The notes beneath the pieces are model-generated. The model did not search any database and was not told the origin of the DNA. It was given only the letters and a program-made list of their open reading frames with translations. A stretch of DNA of 16,217 bases, from positions 1 to 16,217 of the forward strand of contig SLAO01000137.1 in assembly GCA_007126835.1 (NCBI GenBank). Direction: 5' to 3'. Both the position numbers and the translations under genes were made by a program. Source of the stretch: Nitriliruptorales bacterium (lineage in GTDB: Bacteria; Actinomycetota; Nitriliruptoria; Euzebyales; Egibacteraceae). Shown here one piece after another: positions 1 through 6,742 of the stretch; position 1 is the first letter of the stretch; every line of letters begins with the position of its first letter.

Positions 1-488
1 ACCAGCACTGCGCCGACGGTGATCGCCGAATCGGCGACGTTGAACACCGGGAACCAGCCGACGTCGATGAAGTCGACGACCGCGCCGTCGGGGAAGCCTG
101 GCTCACGCAGCGCACGATCGACGGCGTTGCCCAACGCTCCCCCGGTCACCAGGCCGTAGGCGAACGCGAGCAGCAGACGGTCGGCCCGGGTCAGCATCCG
201 GGCGACAAGCGCGACCACCACGACGGTCACGATCAGGAACATGCCGGTGAAACCGGGGATCCCAAAGGCCGCGTTGGGATTGCGCACCAAGGTGAGCGCC
301 AGCAGCCCCAGGTCGATCGGGCCGTCCGCGAGATGCCACTCCGCTAACAGCTTCGTGGCCTGATCGAGCACCACGACGACCCCGGCGACCCCGACCGCCA
401 CGACCCACACCAGCCGGCCCGGCAGCGCACGTCGGGGCGAACCTGGCCCCTCGTTGCCTGGACGTGCGTCGACGGTGTCTTGGCTCAC
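1..488 (-). CDS. lspA: Lipoprotein signal peptidase (signal peptidase II), 3' end outside window
   Basis: Membrane aspartyl protease that cuts the signal peptide from diacylglyceryl-modified prolipoproteins. About 162 codons are visible from a GTG start at 488; the C-terminus runs off the left edge. After a polar N-terminal tail (residues 1-25) there is a hydrophobic helix (about 26-41) ending in LDQATK, then further membrane segments near 60-68, 83-97 and 105-118. Both catalytic blocks of the family are present: GALGNAVDR (Asp124) and FNVADSAI (Asp153, by analogy with E. coli Asp114 and Asp141). The GTG overlaps the TGA of the upstream zinc-finger gene (GTGA), so translation is probably coupled. 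Seen: motifs and overlap. Known: family chemistry. Only the last membrane helix should be missing, so the gene looks intact as far as it goes. Confidence 0.95.
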   Translation of the reverse strand, partial: MSQDTVDARPGNEGPGSPRRALPGRLVWVVAVGVAGVVVVLDQATKLLAEWHLADGPIDLGLLALTLVRNPNAAFGIPGFTGMFLIVTVVVVALVARMLTRADRLLLAFAYGLVTGGALGNAVDRALREPGFPDGAVVDFIDVGWFPVFNVADSAITVGAVL

Positions 489-847
489 GACACCCGGCGG
501 GTGCTGCTCGCGCATTCCATGCACAGCTCGGCGTCAGGCCGCGCCTCGAGCCGGGCGGCGGGAATGGCCTTGCCACAGGACGAGCAGCGCCCGTACGTGC
601 CGTCATCGATGCGCTTGAGTGCGTTGTCGATGCGCAGCAGACCCTCCCGCGCCTGCTCAGCCAGCGACTTCAGGCGCTCGCGCTCGACCGCGGCGGCGCC
701 CTGGTCGGCTTCGTCGGGCTTGGGCGAGCGCCATTCCTCGTCGTCGGCCTCAGCCCGCAGGCGGGCCTCCTGGTCGGCGAGTTGGACGCGTTCGGCCTCG
801 AGGCGCTTGCGCGCCTCGGCGAGATCCGGAGTGTCGTCGGCAGACAT
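485..847 (-). CDS. DksA/TraR-family C4 zinc-finger protein
   Basis: A small protein of 120 residues from ATG 847 (MSADDTPDL). Residues 8-33 and 50-80 are charged and helical and should form a coiled-coil hairpin. They are followed by GTYGRCSSCG and ELCMEC, which place a four-cysteine zinc site at Cys88, Cys91, Cys109 and Cys112. DksA/TraR proteins bind the RNA polymerase secondary channel, but actinobacterial members of this short type are little studied and true DksA activity is not shown by sequence. An in-frame GTG at 886 would add 13 residues and has a GGAGG (894-890) only 3 bases upstream, which is too close. I prefer ATG 847, which has a TACACT box (863-858) 10 bases before it and could be near-leaderless. 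It overlaps lspA by GTGA, a common actinobacterial pairing. Confidence 0.88.
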   Translation of the reverse strand: MSADDTPDLAEARKRLEAERVQLADQEARLRAEADDEEWRSPKPDEADQGAAAVERERLKSLAEQAREGLLRIDNALKRIDDGTYGRCSSCGKAIPAARLEARPDAELCMECASSTRRVS

Positions 848-925
848 GGTGCGCGGGAGTGTAGCTACGTGGCGCGCTGACCACACGCACCTCCGTCAAC
901 GCGGCGCCGCTGGGCCGCACCGCCG

Positions 926-1231
926 CTACCCCGGGGCGGCGAGGCGCGCGGCAACCTCCGCGGGTGACCGGCCTACCACGCGCACCACCTTGTCGCGCCC
1001 GCGGGCGCCCCCCACCAACTCGAGATCGCGGGCGCGCACCCCCAGCTGCGTCGCCAGGGCGTCGAGCAGCGCGTCGTTGGCCTTTCCTTCGACCGGCGGG
1101 GCGGCGACTCGGACCTTGACCGCGTCCCCGTGGCGTCCAACCACCTGCGAGGTCTTGGCTCTGGGCACCACGCGCACGCGCAGCCGCGTGCCATCGCCGT
1201 CGGCAGTGCAGCAGGCGGCATAGGCGCTCAT
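926..1231 (-). CDS. DUF167 / YggU family protein
   Basis: 101 residues from ATG 1231. The body matches the DUF167 (YggU) fold: LRVRVVPRAK near residues 16-25, then VKVRVAAPPVEGKANDALL, then a C-terminal GGARGRDKVVRV block. The APPVEGKAN motif is the family signature. The function is unknown; the family is small, soluble and often sits near yggT, so its usual partner lies about 4.7 kb away here on the far side of ileS. A GGGAGG is 12 bases upstream of the ATG. The gene is divergent from ileS and separated from it by only 50 bp. It is followed by a 78-bp gap before the zinc-finger gene. Confidence 0.9.
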   Translation of the reverse strand: MSAYAACCTADGDGTRLRVRVVPRAKTSQVVGRHGDAVKVRVAAPPVEGKANDALLDALATQLGVRARDLELVGGARGRDKVVRVVGRSPAEVAARLAAPG

Positions 1232-1237
1232 GCCCGC

Positions 1238-1243
1238 TACTAT
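1238..1243 (+). promoter_or_regulatory. Possible -10 element (TACTAT) for ileS in a 50-bp divergent gap
   Basis: The 50-bp gap between the DUF167 gene and ileS contains TACTAT on the plus strand, fitting TANNNT, about 39 bases before the ileS GTG. The overlapping bases read GATAGT on the minus strand, so the same site could serve both directions. No convincing -35 hexamer is seen on either strand. The leader would be about 30 bases, leaving no room for a T-box. Confidence 0.35.
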
Positions 1244-1270
1244 CCTCCCGTCGACCGATCCCTGCCACTG

Positions 1271-1275
1271 GGAGG
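1271..1275 (+). promoter_or_regulatory. Shine-Dalgarno site fixing the ileS start
   Basis: GGAGG lies 6 bases before GTG 1282 (GGAGG-AGCAGC-GTG). No other start nearby has such a site, so it decides the ileS start. Confidence 0.75.
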
Positions 1276-1281
1276 AGCAGC

Positions 1282-4200
1282 GTGGGCTTCGCCGCTGTCC
1301 CGCAACAACCGGACTTCCCCGCGCTCGAGGAGCGGGTCCTCGCCCGCTGGAGCGAGCGCGGGATCGTCCGTCGCGCTCTGGAGGCGAACCCGCAGGGCGA
1401 CTTGTTCCGGTTCTACGAGGGCCCGCCCACCGCGAACGGCAAGCCCGGGGTCCACCACATCGAGGCGCGGGTCTTCAAGGACCTGTTCCCCCGCTACCGG
1501 CAGATGAAAGGCCAGCGGGTCCCCCGCAAGGCCGGCTGGGACTGCCACGGCATCCCCGTCGAGCTCGAGGTGGAAAAGGAACTCGGCTTCACCCGCAAGC
1601 AGGACATCGAGGAGTACGGAGTCGAGGCGTTCAACGCCCGCTGCCGCGAATCGGTGCAGCGCTACGTGGCCGACTGGAACCGGTTGACCGAGCGGATCGC
1701 GTTCTGGGTCGACACCGAGGACGCATACTGGACGATGACCGCCGAGTACGTCGAGAGCGTGTGGTGGTCGCTCCAGCGTCTCTGGGACGAGGGCCTGATC
1801 TACGAGGGGCACCGGGTGGTCCCCTACTGCCCCCGCTGCGGCACGGCGCTGTCCGATCACGAAGTCGCCCAGGGCTACGCGCAGACCGAGGACCCCTCGG
1901 TGTACGTCCGCTTCCCGATGACCACTGGCCCCCTGGCCGAGGAGGGCGCGTCGCTGCTGGTGTGGACCACGACGCCGTGGACGCTGATCTCCAACACCGC
2001 GGTGGCCGTGGGGGCCGACATCGGCTACGTGCTCGCCGGCACCGCGACGCACGGCCGGGTGGTGTTAGCCGCCGATCTCGTCACCGACGTCCTCGGCGAG
2101 GACGCGACCGTCATCCGGGAGGTCGCCCACGACGAGCTGGCGGGCCAGCACTACGAGGGCCCGTTTGACTTCGTGGGTCCGGGCACCGGCCGTCAGGACG
2201 ACGGGCGCGACTGGCGCTACGTCACCGTCGGCGACTTCGTGACCACCAGCGAGGGCACGGGCATCGTCCACCTCGCCCCCGCGTTCGGCGCCGACGACTT
2301 AGAGGTCGGCAAGGCCCACGACCTGCCCGTGGTCAACCCCGTCGACGCCGAGGGCCGGTTCACCGAGGAGGTGCCCGACTTCGCCGGGTTGTTCGTCAAG
2401 GACGCCGACCCGGCGATCATCGACGACATGGCCGCGCGCGGCATCCTCGTGGCGTCAGGCACCTACGAGCACACGTATCCGTTCTGCTGGCGCTGTGACA
2501 CCCCGCTGATCTACTACGCCAAGCCGTCGTGGTACATCGCCACCACGAAGGTTCGGGACCGCCTCCTCGAGGTCAACGCCGGGGTGGACTGGCATCCCGA
2601 GCACATCCGCGACGGCCGATTTGGGGACTGGCTCGCCAACAACGTCGACTGGTCGCTGTCGCGGGAGCGCTACTGGGGCACGCCGTTGCCGCTGTGGCGC
2701 TGCGACGGGTGCGCTGACGTCACCGCGGTGGGCAGCCGGGCGGAGCTGTCTGACCTGACCGGTCGGGACCACTCCGCGCTCGACCCGCACCGGCCCTACG
2801 TCGACGAGATCACGCTGCCCTGCGACTGCGGCGGCGTCAAGCACCGCGTCCCGGAGGTCATCGACGCCTGGTACGACTCCGGCTCGATGCCGTTCGCCCA
2901 GTTCGGCTACCCCCACGCCGAAGGCAGCCGGGAGCTGTTCGCCGAGCGCTTCCCGGCCGACTACATCTGCGAGGCGATCGACCAGACGCGGGGTTGGTTC
3001 TACTCGCTGATGGCGGTCTCGACGCTGCTTTTCGACCAGAACAGCTACCGCACCGTGCTATGCCTCGGGCACATCGTTGACGAGGACGGACGCAAGATGT
3101 CCAAGCGCCTCGGCAACGTCATCGACCCGTGGGACCTGATCGGCTCCCGGGGGGCCGACGCGGTTCGCTGGCTGATGCTGACCGACGGGTCGCCGTGGGT
3201 GACCAGGCGGGTGGGGTACGACACCGTCGACGAGGTCGTCCGCAAGGTGCTGCTGACCCTGTGGAACACCGTGTACTTCTTCGCCACGTACGCGCGTCTG
3301 GACGGTTGGACCCCGCAGGCAGCGGATCCGCCGCCGGTCGGCGAGCGCCCGGTGATGGACCGGTGGATCCTGGCCGAGCTGGCCGACGTGGTTTCAACCG
3401 TCGACGACGCGCTGGCGGTGTACGACGCCACCACGGCGGGGCGTCGCATCCAGCAGTTCATCGACGACCTGTCCAACTGGTACGTGCGACGGACGCGCCG
3501 GCGGTTCTGGGCGCCGGTGACCGCCGACAACGCCGACAAGGACGCCGCGTTCTCGACGCTGCACACCTGCTTGTCGACGCTTGCGCAGGTCCTGGCCCCG
3601 CTGACGCCGTTCATCGCCGAGGAGCTGTGGGAGCGCCTCGTGCGCGACACCGACCCCGACGCTGCGGATTCGGTGCACCTGACGGCCTTCCCCGAGGCCG
3701 ACGCCGGGCTGGCCGACGAGCGCCTGCGCGCGGCCATGGGCACCGCCCGGCGCGTGACCGCCCTCGGGCGGAAGGCGCGGGAGGACGCCGGCGTGGGCGT
3801 GCGCCAGCCGCTGGCGCAAGCGCTGGTCACGCTGCCCGCCGCCGAGCGGACGACGTGGGCGCTGGTCTCTGACATCGTCGCCGAGGAGCTCAACGTCCGC
3901 GCGACCGCGCTGCCCGAGGGCGACACCGGCACGGTCACCCGCCGCCTCAAGCCCAACTACCGGGCACTGGGCCCCGAGCACGGCCCGCGCACCCCGGTCG
4001 TGGCCGAGGCGATCACGCGCGCGGATGCCGACGCGGTCGCCCGGGCACTCGACGAGCACGGGGCGGCCGACATCGACGTGGAAGGCCACGCGATCACCGT
4101 CACGTCCGAGCAGGTCCAGGTGATCGAGGAATCGGTCACCGGCTGGGAGGTCGCCAGCGACGGGGCCTACGGCGTCGCGCTCGACCTCGACATCGACGAC

Positions 4201-4467
4201 GAGCTGCGCTCGGAGGGCGTCGCCCGGGAGCTGATCCGCTCGCTCAACGACCTGCGAAAGCGCCAGGACCTGCAACTCGATGCCCGCGTGCGCCTCGTCG
4301 TCGACGCGGACCCGGACCTCGTGCCCGCCATCGAGGCGCATCGCGACACCATCGCCGCTGAGGTGCTGGCCACGTCAGTGGAGTTGGCCAGCGCACCCGA
4401 CGGCCAGCGCGTCGACGTCGGCACCGCCGGCGGCGCCAGGATCGCGATGACCCCCGACCCGGGGTGA
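1282..4467 (+). CDS. ileS: Isoleucyl-tRNA synthetase with swapped HIGH signature (GVHH)
   Basis: Charges tRNA-Ile with isoleucine in the cytoplasm. 1061 residues from GTG 1282 with a good ribosome binding site. Order: catalytic N-terminus with FYEGPPTANGKP, then GVHH at residues 56-59 where the class-I HIGH motif belongs; CP1 editing domain with WTTTPWTL (228-235) and GTGIVHLAPAFGADD (325-339); KMSKR loop (605-609); anticodon-binding C-terminus. Two four-Cys zinc sites are visible: Cys183/186 with 402/405, and Cys474/477 with 514/516, the arrangement I recall from Thermus IleRS, to which long stretches correspond. No C-terminal Cys zinc finger of the E. coli type is seen. The gene is on the opposite strand to the division cluster around it. 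Its TGA overlaps the ATG of the next gene (TGATG). Function is certain; assignment to the type-2 GXHH subgroup is by motif only. Confidence 0.98.
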   Translation: MGFAAVPQQPDFPALEERVLARWSERGIVRRALEANPQGDLFRFYEGPPTANGKPGVHHIEARVFKDLFPRYRQMKGQRVPRKAGWDCHGIPVELEVEKELGFTRKQDIEEYGVEAFNARCRESVQRYVADWNRLTERIAFWVDTEDAYWTMTAEYVESVWWSLQRLWDEGLIYEGHRVVPYCPRCGTALSDHEVAQGYAQTEDPSVYVRFPMTTGPLAEEGASLLVWTTTPWTLISNTAVAVGADIGYVLAGTATHGRVVLAADLVTDVLGEDATVIREVAHDELAGQHYEGPFDFVGPGTGRQDDGRDWRYVTVGDFVTTSEGTGIVHLAPAFGADDLEVGKAHDLPVVNPVDAEGRFTEEVPDFAGLFVKDADPAIIDDMAARGILVASGTYEHTYPFCWRCDTPLIYYAKPSWYIATTKVRDRLLEVNAGVDWHPEHIRDGRFGDWLANNVDWSLSRERYWGTPLPLWRCDGCADVTAVGSRAELSDLTGRDHSALDPHRPYVDEITLPCDCGGVKHRVPEVIDAWYDSGSMPFAQFGYPHAEGSRELFAERFPADYICEAIDQTRGWFYSLMAVSTLLFDQNSYRTVLCLGHIVDEDGRKMSKRLGNVIDPWDLIGSRGADAVRWLMLTDGSPWVTRRVGYDTVDEVVRKVLLTLWNTVYFFATYARLDGWTPQAADPPPVGERPVMDRWILAELADVVSTVDDALAVYDATTAGRRIQQFIDDLSNWYVRRTRRRFWAPVTADNADKDAAFSTLHTCLSTLAQVLAPLTPFIAEELWERLVRDTDPDAADSVHLTAFPEADAGLADERLRAAMGTARRVTALGRKAREDAGVGVRQPLAQALVTLPAAERTTWALVSDIVAEELNVRATALPEGDTGTVTRRLKPNYRALGPEHGPRTPVVAEAITRADADAVARALDEHGAADIDVEGHAITVTSEQVQVIEESVTGWEVASDGAYGVALDLDIDDELRSEGVARELIRSLNDLRKRQDLQLDARVRLVVDADPDLVPAIEAHRDTIAAEVLATSVELASAPDGQRVDVGTAGGARIAMTPDPG

Positions 4468-5090
4468 TGCACCACCTGCGCGACCGGGGGCCGCGCCGGC
4501 AGCTGCGTGGTGGCAGCGGCCGCCGCGGCCTGCTGGGCGTCGGGACGCTCGTGGCCGCGATCGCCGGTGTGCTGGGCTGGCGCATGCGCGGAGGCGCCGA
4601 CCCGCGCGGTGACGGGCCGGTCACCGAACCCGCGTTGCTCGCCGCCCTGGCGGCGTGGACTCCGGCGCGGGCAGCGACACCCGCCGGCCAGGTCCTGGCC
4701 TACCTGTGGGCGGCCCCCAACACGCTGGCTGGTCTCGCGGTCGCGGCCACCTGCCGGGGTTCGCTCCGGCGGGTGGACGGGGCGCTGGCCGTCTGCGGGG
4801 CCCGTGGGCCGCTCGGGCGGATGCTGGCCCGGCGCGGGTTCTCGGCGACCACCCTGGGGCATGTGATCATCGCCCGGGGTGAGCCCTCCCCGGCGTTGCT
4901 GGCCCACGAGTTGTGCCACACGCGTCAGGCCGAGCGCCTGGGCGTCGCCTTCGGACCGGTCTACCTCGCGCTGCTGACCGTTTACGGCTACCGTCGGCAC
5001 CCGATGGAGCGCGCGGCGCGCACCGCAGCTCAGCGCGCCTCGGACCCTGGCTCGGAGTCGGGCTCCTCGGCGCGGTCCGCAGCGGGCTGA
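4467..5090 (+). CDS. Uncharacterised membrane-linked protein with HELCH metallopeptidase-like motif
   Basis: 207 residues from ATG 4467 (an adjacent GTG at 4464 is equally possible). A basic N-terminus (residues 1-21) precedes a hydrophobic helix (22-37). A second hydrophobic region (75-95) contains APNTLAGLAV. Then come VDGALAV, TLGHVIIA (129-136) and HELCH (147-151) in ALLAHELCHTRQAERLG, a hydrophobic stretch (160-174) and HPMERAAR with Glu181. HExxH plus a downstream Glu is the gluzincin pattern, and the layout resembles an uncharacterised bacterial family I recall with HVRQ and NPFEREA motifs. Protease activity is inference; the protein could be inactive or structural. The start overlaps the ileS stop (TGATG), so it is probably translated with ileS. 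The Ser/Gly-rich tail overlaps the opposite-strand gene by 61 bp. Confidence 0.78.
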   Translation: MHHLRDRGPRRQLRGGSGRRGLLGVGTLVAAIAGVLGWRMRGGADPRGDGPVTEPALLAALAAWTPARAATPAGQVLAYLWAAPNTLAGLAVAATCRGSLRRVDGALAVCGARGPLGRMLARRGFSATTLGHVIIARGEPSPALLAHELCHTRQAERLGVAFGPVYLALLTVYGYRRHPMERAARTAAQRASDPGSESGSSARSAAG

Positions 5091-5314
5091 TCGCTCGGCT
5101 GCTCGTCAGGAGGCGACGCACCCGACCAGGTTGGCTCGCGCGTTACCGGCGTAGGGGCGATCGGGCGGTGACGGGCCAGACCCAGCGCGAGCAGCCCACC
5201 GGCGGCCAACGCGGACGCGATCGAGGCGAGCACGAGATCCTCGTTGCTCAGGGCCGCACCGGCGATCAGCAGTGCCCCTGCGAGAACGAGGAGCAGCAGG
5301 CTCGCGACGAGCAC
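5030..5314 (-). CDS. Small two-helix membrane protein downstream of divIVA
   Basis: 94 residues from GTG 5314, which starts 3 bases after the divIVA TAG. Two hydrophobic segments (about 2-21 and 27-46), joined by a short SNEDL loop, form a helical hairpin. A Pro/Glu/Ser-rich tail (48-94) follows and is probably disordered. I do not recognise the family and assign no function. Its place directly behind divIVA, and the clean hydrophobic pattern, argue that it is a real gene rather than a chance frame. The last 61 bases overlap the end of the convergent HELCH gene. Confidence 0.68.
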   Translation of the reverse strand: MLVASLLLLVLAGALLIAGAALSNEDLVLASIASALAAGGLLALGLARHRPIAPTPVTREPTWSGASPPDEQPSDQPAADRAEEPDSEPGSEAR

Positions 5315-5317
5315 CGG

Positions 5318-5908
5318 CTAGTCGTCGCCGAGCCCGGCGCCCATCTGGTCGACCTGTACCTCGCCGAGCTGTTCGACCGAGGGCGGGATGTCGGGCAGCG
5401 GCAGCCGGTCGATCACCGACAGCTGCTCGCTGATCACGGCCTCCACGCGGTCGCGGTAGTCGTCCCGGAACGCCCGCAGCTCCGCGACCGACCGCCGGAT
5501 GCGCTCTGCCGCGGCCTGTGCGGTCTGACGCTCCTCACGAGCGTCCTCCTCGGCGCGTCTGCGCAGCTCCGTCGCTTCGTTGCGCGCGTCCTCGCGCAGC
5601 TGCTCGGCCTCGCTGCGGGCCTCCTCGCGTAGCTGCTCGGCCTCGGCCTGGGCTTGGGCGACGGTTTGCTCGGCGGTGCGTTCGGCGGTGAGCAGGGTGC
5701 GGCTTAGCAGCTGCTCCTGCTCTCCCGCGGTCGTCGTGGCCTGCCGCTCGGCTGCCTCTGCTCGCGCGATCGCCTCGTCGCGTGCCCGGGTCAGCTCAGT
5801 CAGCTGCTCCGAGACGCGATCGAGGAACGCGTCGACCTCTTCGGGGTCGTAGCCGCGGAAGCGCTCCTTGAAGACCTGGTTCTCGACGTCCTGGGGTGTC
5901 AGGCTCAT
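5318..5908 (-). CDS. divIVA: DivIVA-family cell pole / septum coiled-coil protein
   Basis: 196 residues from ATG 5908. The N-terminus MSLTPQDVENQVFKERFRGY and DPEEVDAFLDRVSEQL match the DivIVA lipid-binding domain (about 1-40), which senses curved membrane at poles and septa; actinobacterial homologues (Wag31) direct polar growth. A long coiled coil follows (about 41-165), including at least five 11-residue repeats between 86 and 140. The tail is short and Pro/Gly/Asp-rich (170-196). An in-frame GTG at 5938 would add ten residues, but the family start is MxLTPxDV and ATG 5908 overlaps the yggT stop (ATGA), so 5908 is chosen. A GGAGG lies 12 bases upstream of that ATG, rather far. At 196 residues it is shorter than typical Wag31. 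Confidence 0.95.
   Translation of the reverse strand: MSLTPQDVENQVFKERFRGYDPEEVDAFLDRVSEQLTELTRARDEAIARAEAAERQATTTAGEQEQLLSRTLLTAERTAEQTVAQAQAEAEQLREEARSEAEQLREDARNEATELRRRAEEDAREERQTAQAAAERIRRSVAELRAFRDDYRDRVEAVISEQLSVIDRLPLPDIPPSVEQLGEVQVDQMGAGLGDD
5489..5686 (-). repeat. Hendecad (33-bp) coding repeats inside divIVA
   Basis: Residues 75-140 of DivIVA divide into six units of 11 residues with Ala at positions 1 and 5 and Leu, Ile, Thr or Glu at position 8. The two best units read AQAEAEQLREE (86-96) and ARSEAEQLRED (97-107), and are near-identical at DNA level (5588-5653). Spacing of 4-3-4 between core positions is the hendecad pattern of a weakly right-handed coiled coil. Confidence 0.7.
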
Positions 5909-6192
5909 TGGAACAACGGACCTCCCGTCAGGGTGCACACGAGCGGTTGCACCACGATGCTCAAGACGAGGAACACGATGATCGGCGAAAGGTCGAGCGC
6001 GGCTGCGCCGATGCGCACAGGCGGGATCAGCCCGCGAACCGGGTTGAGCACGGGGTCAGTGACCGCGCGCACCGCGTTGGCCAGCGGCTGGATCGGTTCG
6101 GGGACCGATCGCACCCAGGACAGGATGATCCGCACGATCAGCACCAGGTAGTACAGGGTGACGAGCGAACAGAGGATGCCGGGGGGGTTCAT
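5905..6192 (-). CDS. YggT-family membrane protein
   Basis: 95 residues from ATG 6192. Two hydrophobic segments (about 5-27 and 66-87) flank a loop with VTDPVLNPVRGLIPPV and LDLSPI, the YggT (YlmG) signature. Homologues next to sepF and divIVA are small inner-membrane proteins; chloroplast and cyanobacterial YlmG affects nucleoid or division, but the bacterial role is not settled. It begins 23 bases after the sepF stop with no clear ribosome binding site, and its TGA overlaps the divIVA ATG. Position between sepF and divIVA is the usual one. Confidence 0.92.
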   Translation of the reverse strand: MNPPGILCSLVTLYYLVLIVRIILSWVRSVPEPIQPLANAVRAVTDPVLNPVRGLIPPVRIGAAALDLSPIIVFLVLSIVVQPLVCTLTGGPLFQ

Positions 6193-6215
6193 CGCAGAGG
6201 GCCGATCGTCGCGTC

Positions 6216-6725
6216 TTAGGCCTGGTTGAAGAACCCGCGCTCACCCAGCCGCCGGCGTTCCTCGCTCGACACGTCGACGCCGGCGGGTGTCAGCAGGAAC
6301 ACGCGGTCGCCCACGCGCTCGATGCGCCCGTCCAGGCCGAAGATCAGGCCCGAGGCGAAGTCGAGCATCCGCTTGGCGACGCTCTCACTGGCCCCCGCGA
6401 GGTTCATGATCACCGGGATCCCGCTGCGGAACCGCTCCCCGACCTCCTCGACGTCGTTGAAGGTCGTGGGGTTGGTCAGATGGACCTTGCCGCCCGACAT
6501 CGGCGCCGGCTCGGGCCCGGGGGCCGGGGCCAGCGAGGGGGCCCGCTCCGGACGGGACTGCGCGATACGCCGGACGTTGGTGTGCTCAGCCTGCCGCGAG
6601 GCGGCTGCGGCCGGCTCCGGTGAACGGCGCGGCTGCGGGGCCTCGCCCTCCTCCGGGAGGTACTCGTCCTCGTACTCCTCGACAAGCCCGAGGTAGGCGA
6701 GGGTGCGCTTCCATGTGCCCGACAT
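6216..6725 (-). CDS. sepF: SepF, FtsZ-anchoring cell division protein
   Basis: 169 residues from ATG 6725. The N-terminal MSGTWKRTLAYLGL is the amphipathic membrane anchor. It is followed by an acidic run (EEYEDEYLPEEGE) and a Pro/Ala/Arg-rich linker (28-77). The globular SepF domain spans 80-162, with VHLTNPTTFNDVEEVGERFR, IPVIMNLAG and FASGLIFGLDGRIERV. SepF binds the FtsZ C-terminal peptide, and in actinobacteria lacking FtsA it is the main membrane tether of the Z-ring; no ftsA is seen here. The frame is open upstream to 6959, but that stretch is out of frame with yggS and low-complexity, and a ribosome binding site supports 6725. The gene starts 17 bases after the yggS stop. Confidence 0.96.
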   Translation of the reverse strand: MSGTWKRTLAYLGLVEEYEDEYLPEEGEAPQPRRSPEPAAAASRQAEHTNVRRIAQSRPERAPSLAPAPGPEPAPMSGGKVHLTNPTTFNDVEEVGERFRSGIPVIMNLAGASESVAKRMLDFASGLIFGLDGRIERVGDRVFLLTPAGVDVSSEERRRLGERGFFNQA

Positions 6726-6730
6726 CTCAT

Positions 6731-6738
6731 CCTCTCCT
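6731..6738 (-). promoter_or_regulatory. Shine-Dalgarno site for sepF
   Basis: AGGAGAGG ends 5 bases before ATG 6725 and lies in the 17-bp gap after yggS (the yggS stop begins at 6745). It decides the sepF start against the longer open frame. Confidence 0.7.
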
Positions 6739-6742
6739 GTGC

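Noticed and set aside
901..910. Palindrome GCGGCGCCGC between the DUF167 and zinc-finger genes
   Set aside because: Short GC-only palindromes are expected by chance in this DNA; no U-run follows, so it is not called as a terminator.
1232..1281. Possible T-box riboswitch before ileS
   Set aside because: Only 50 bp are available and no T-box or specifier stem-loop is seen.
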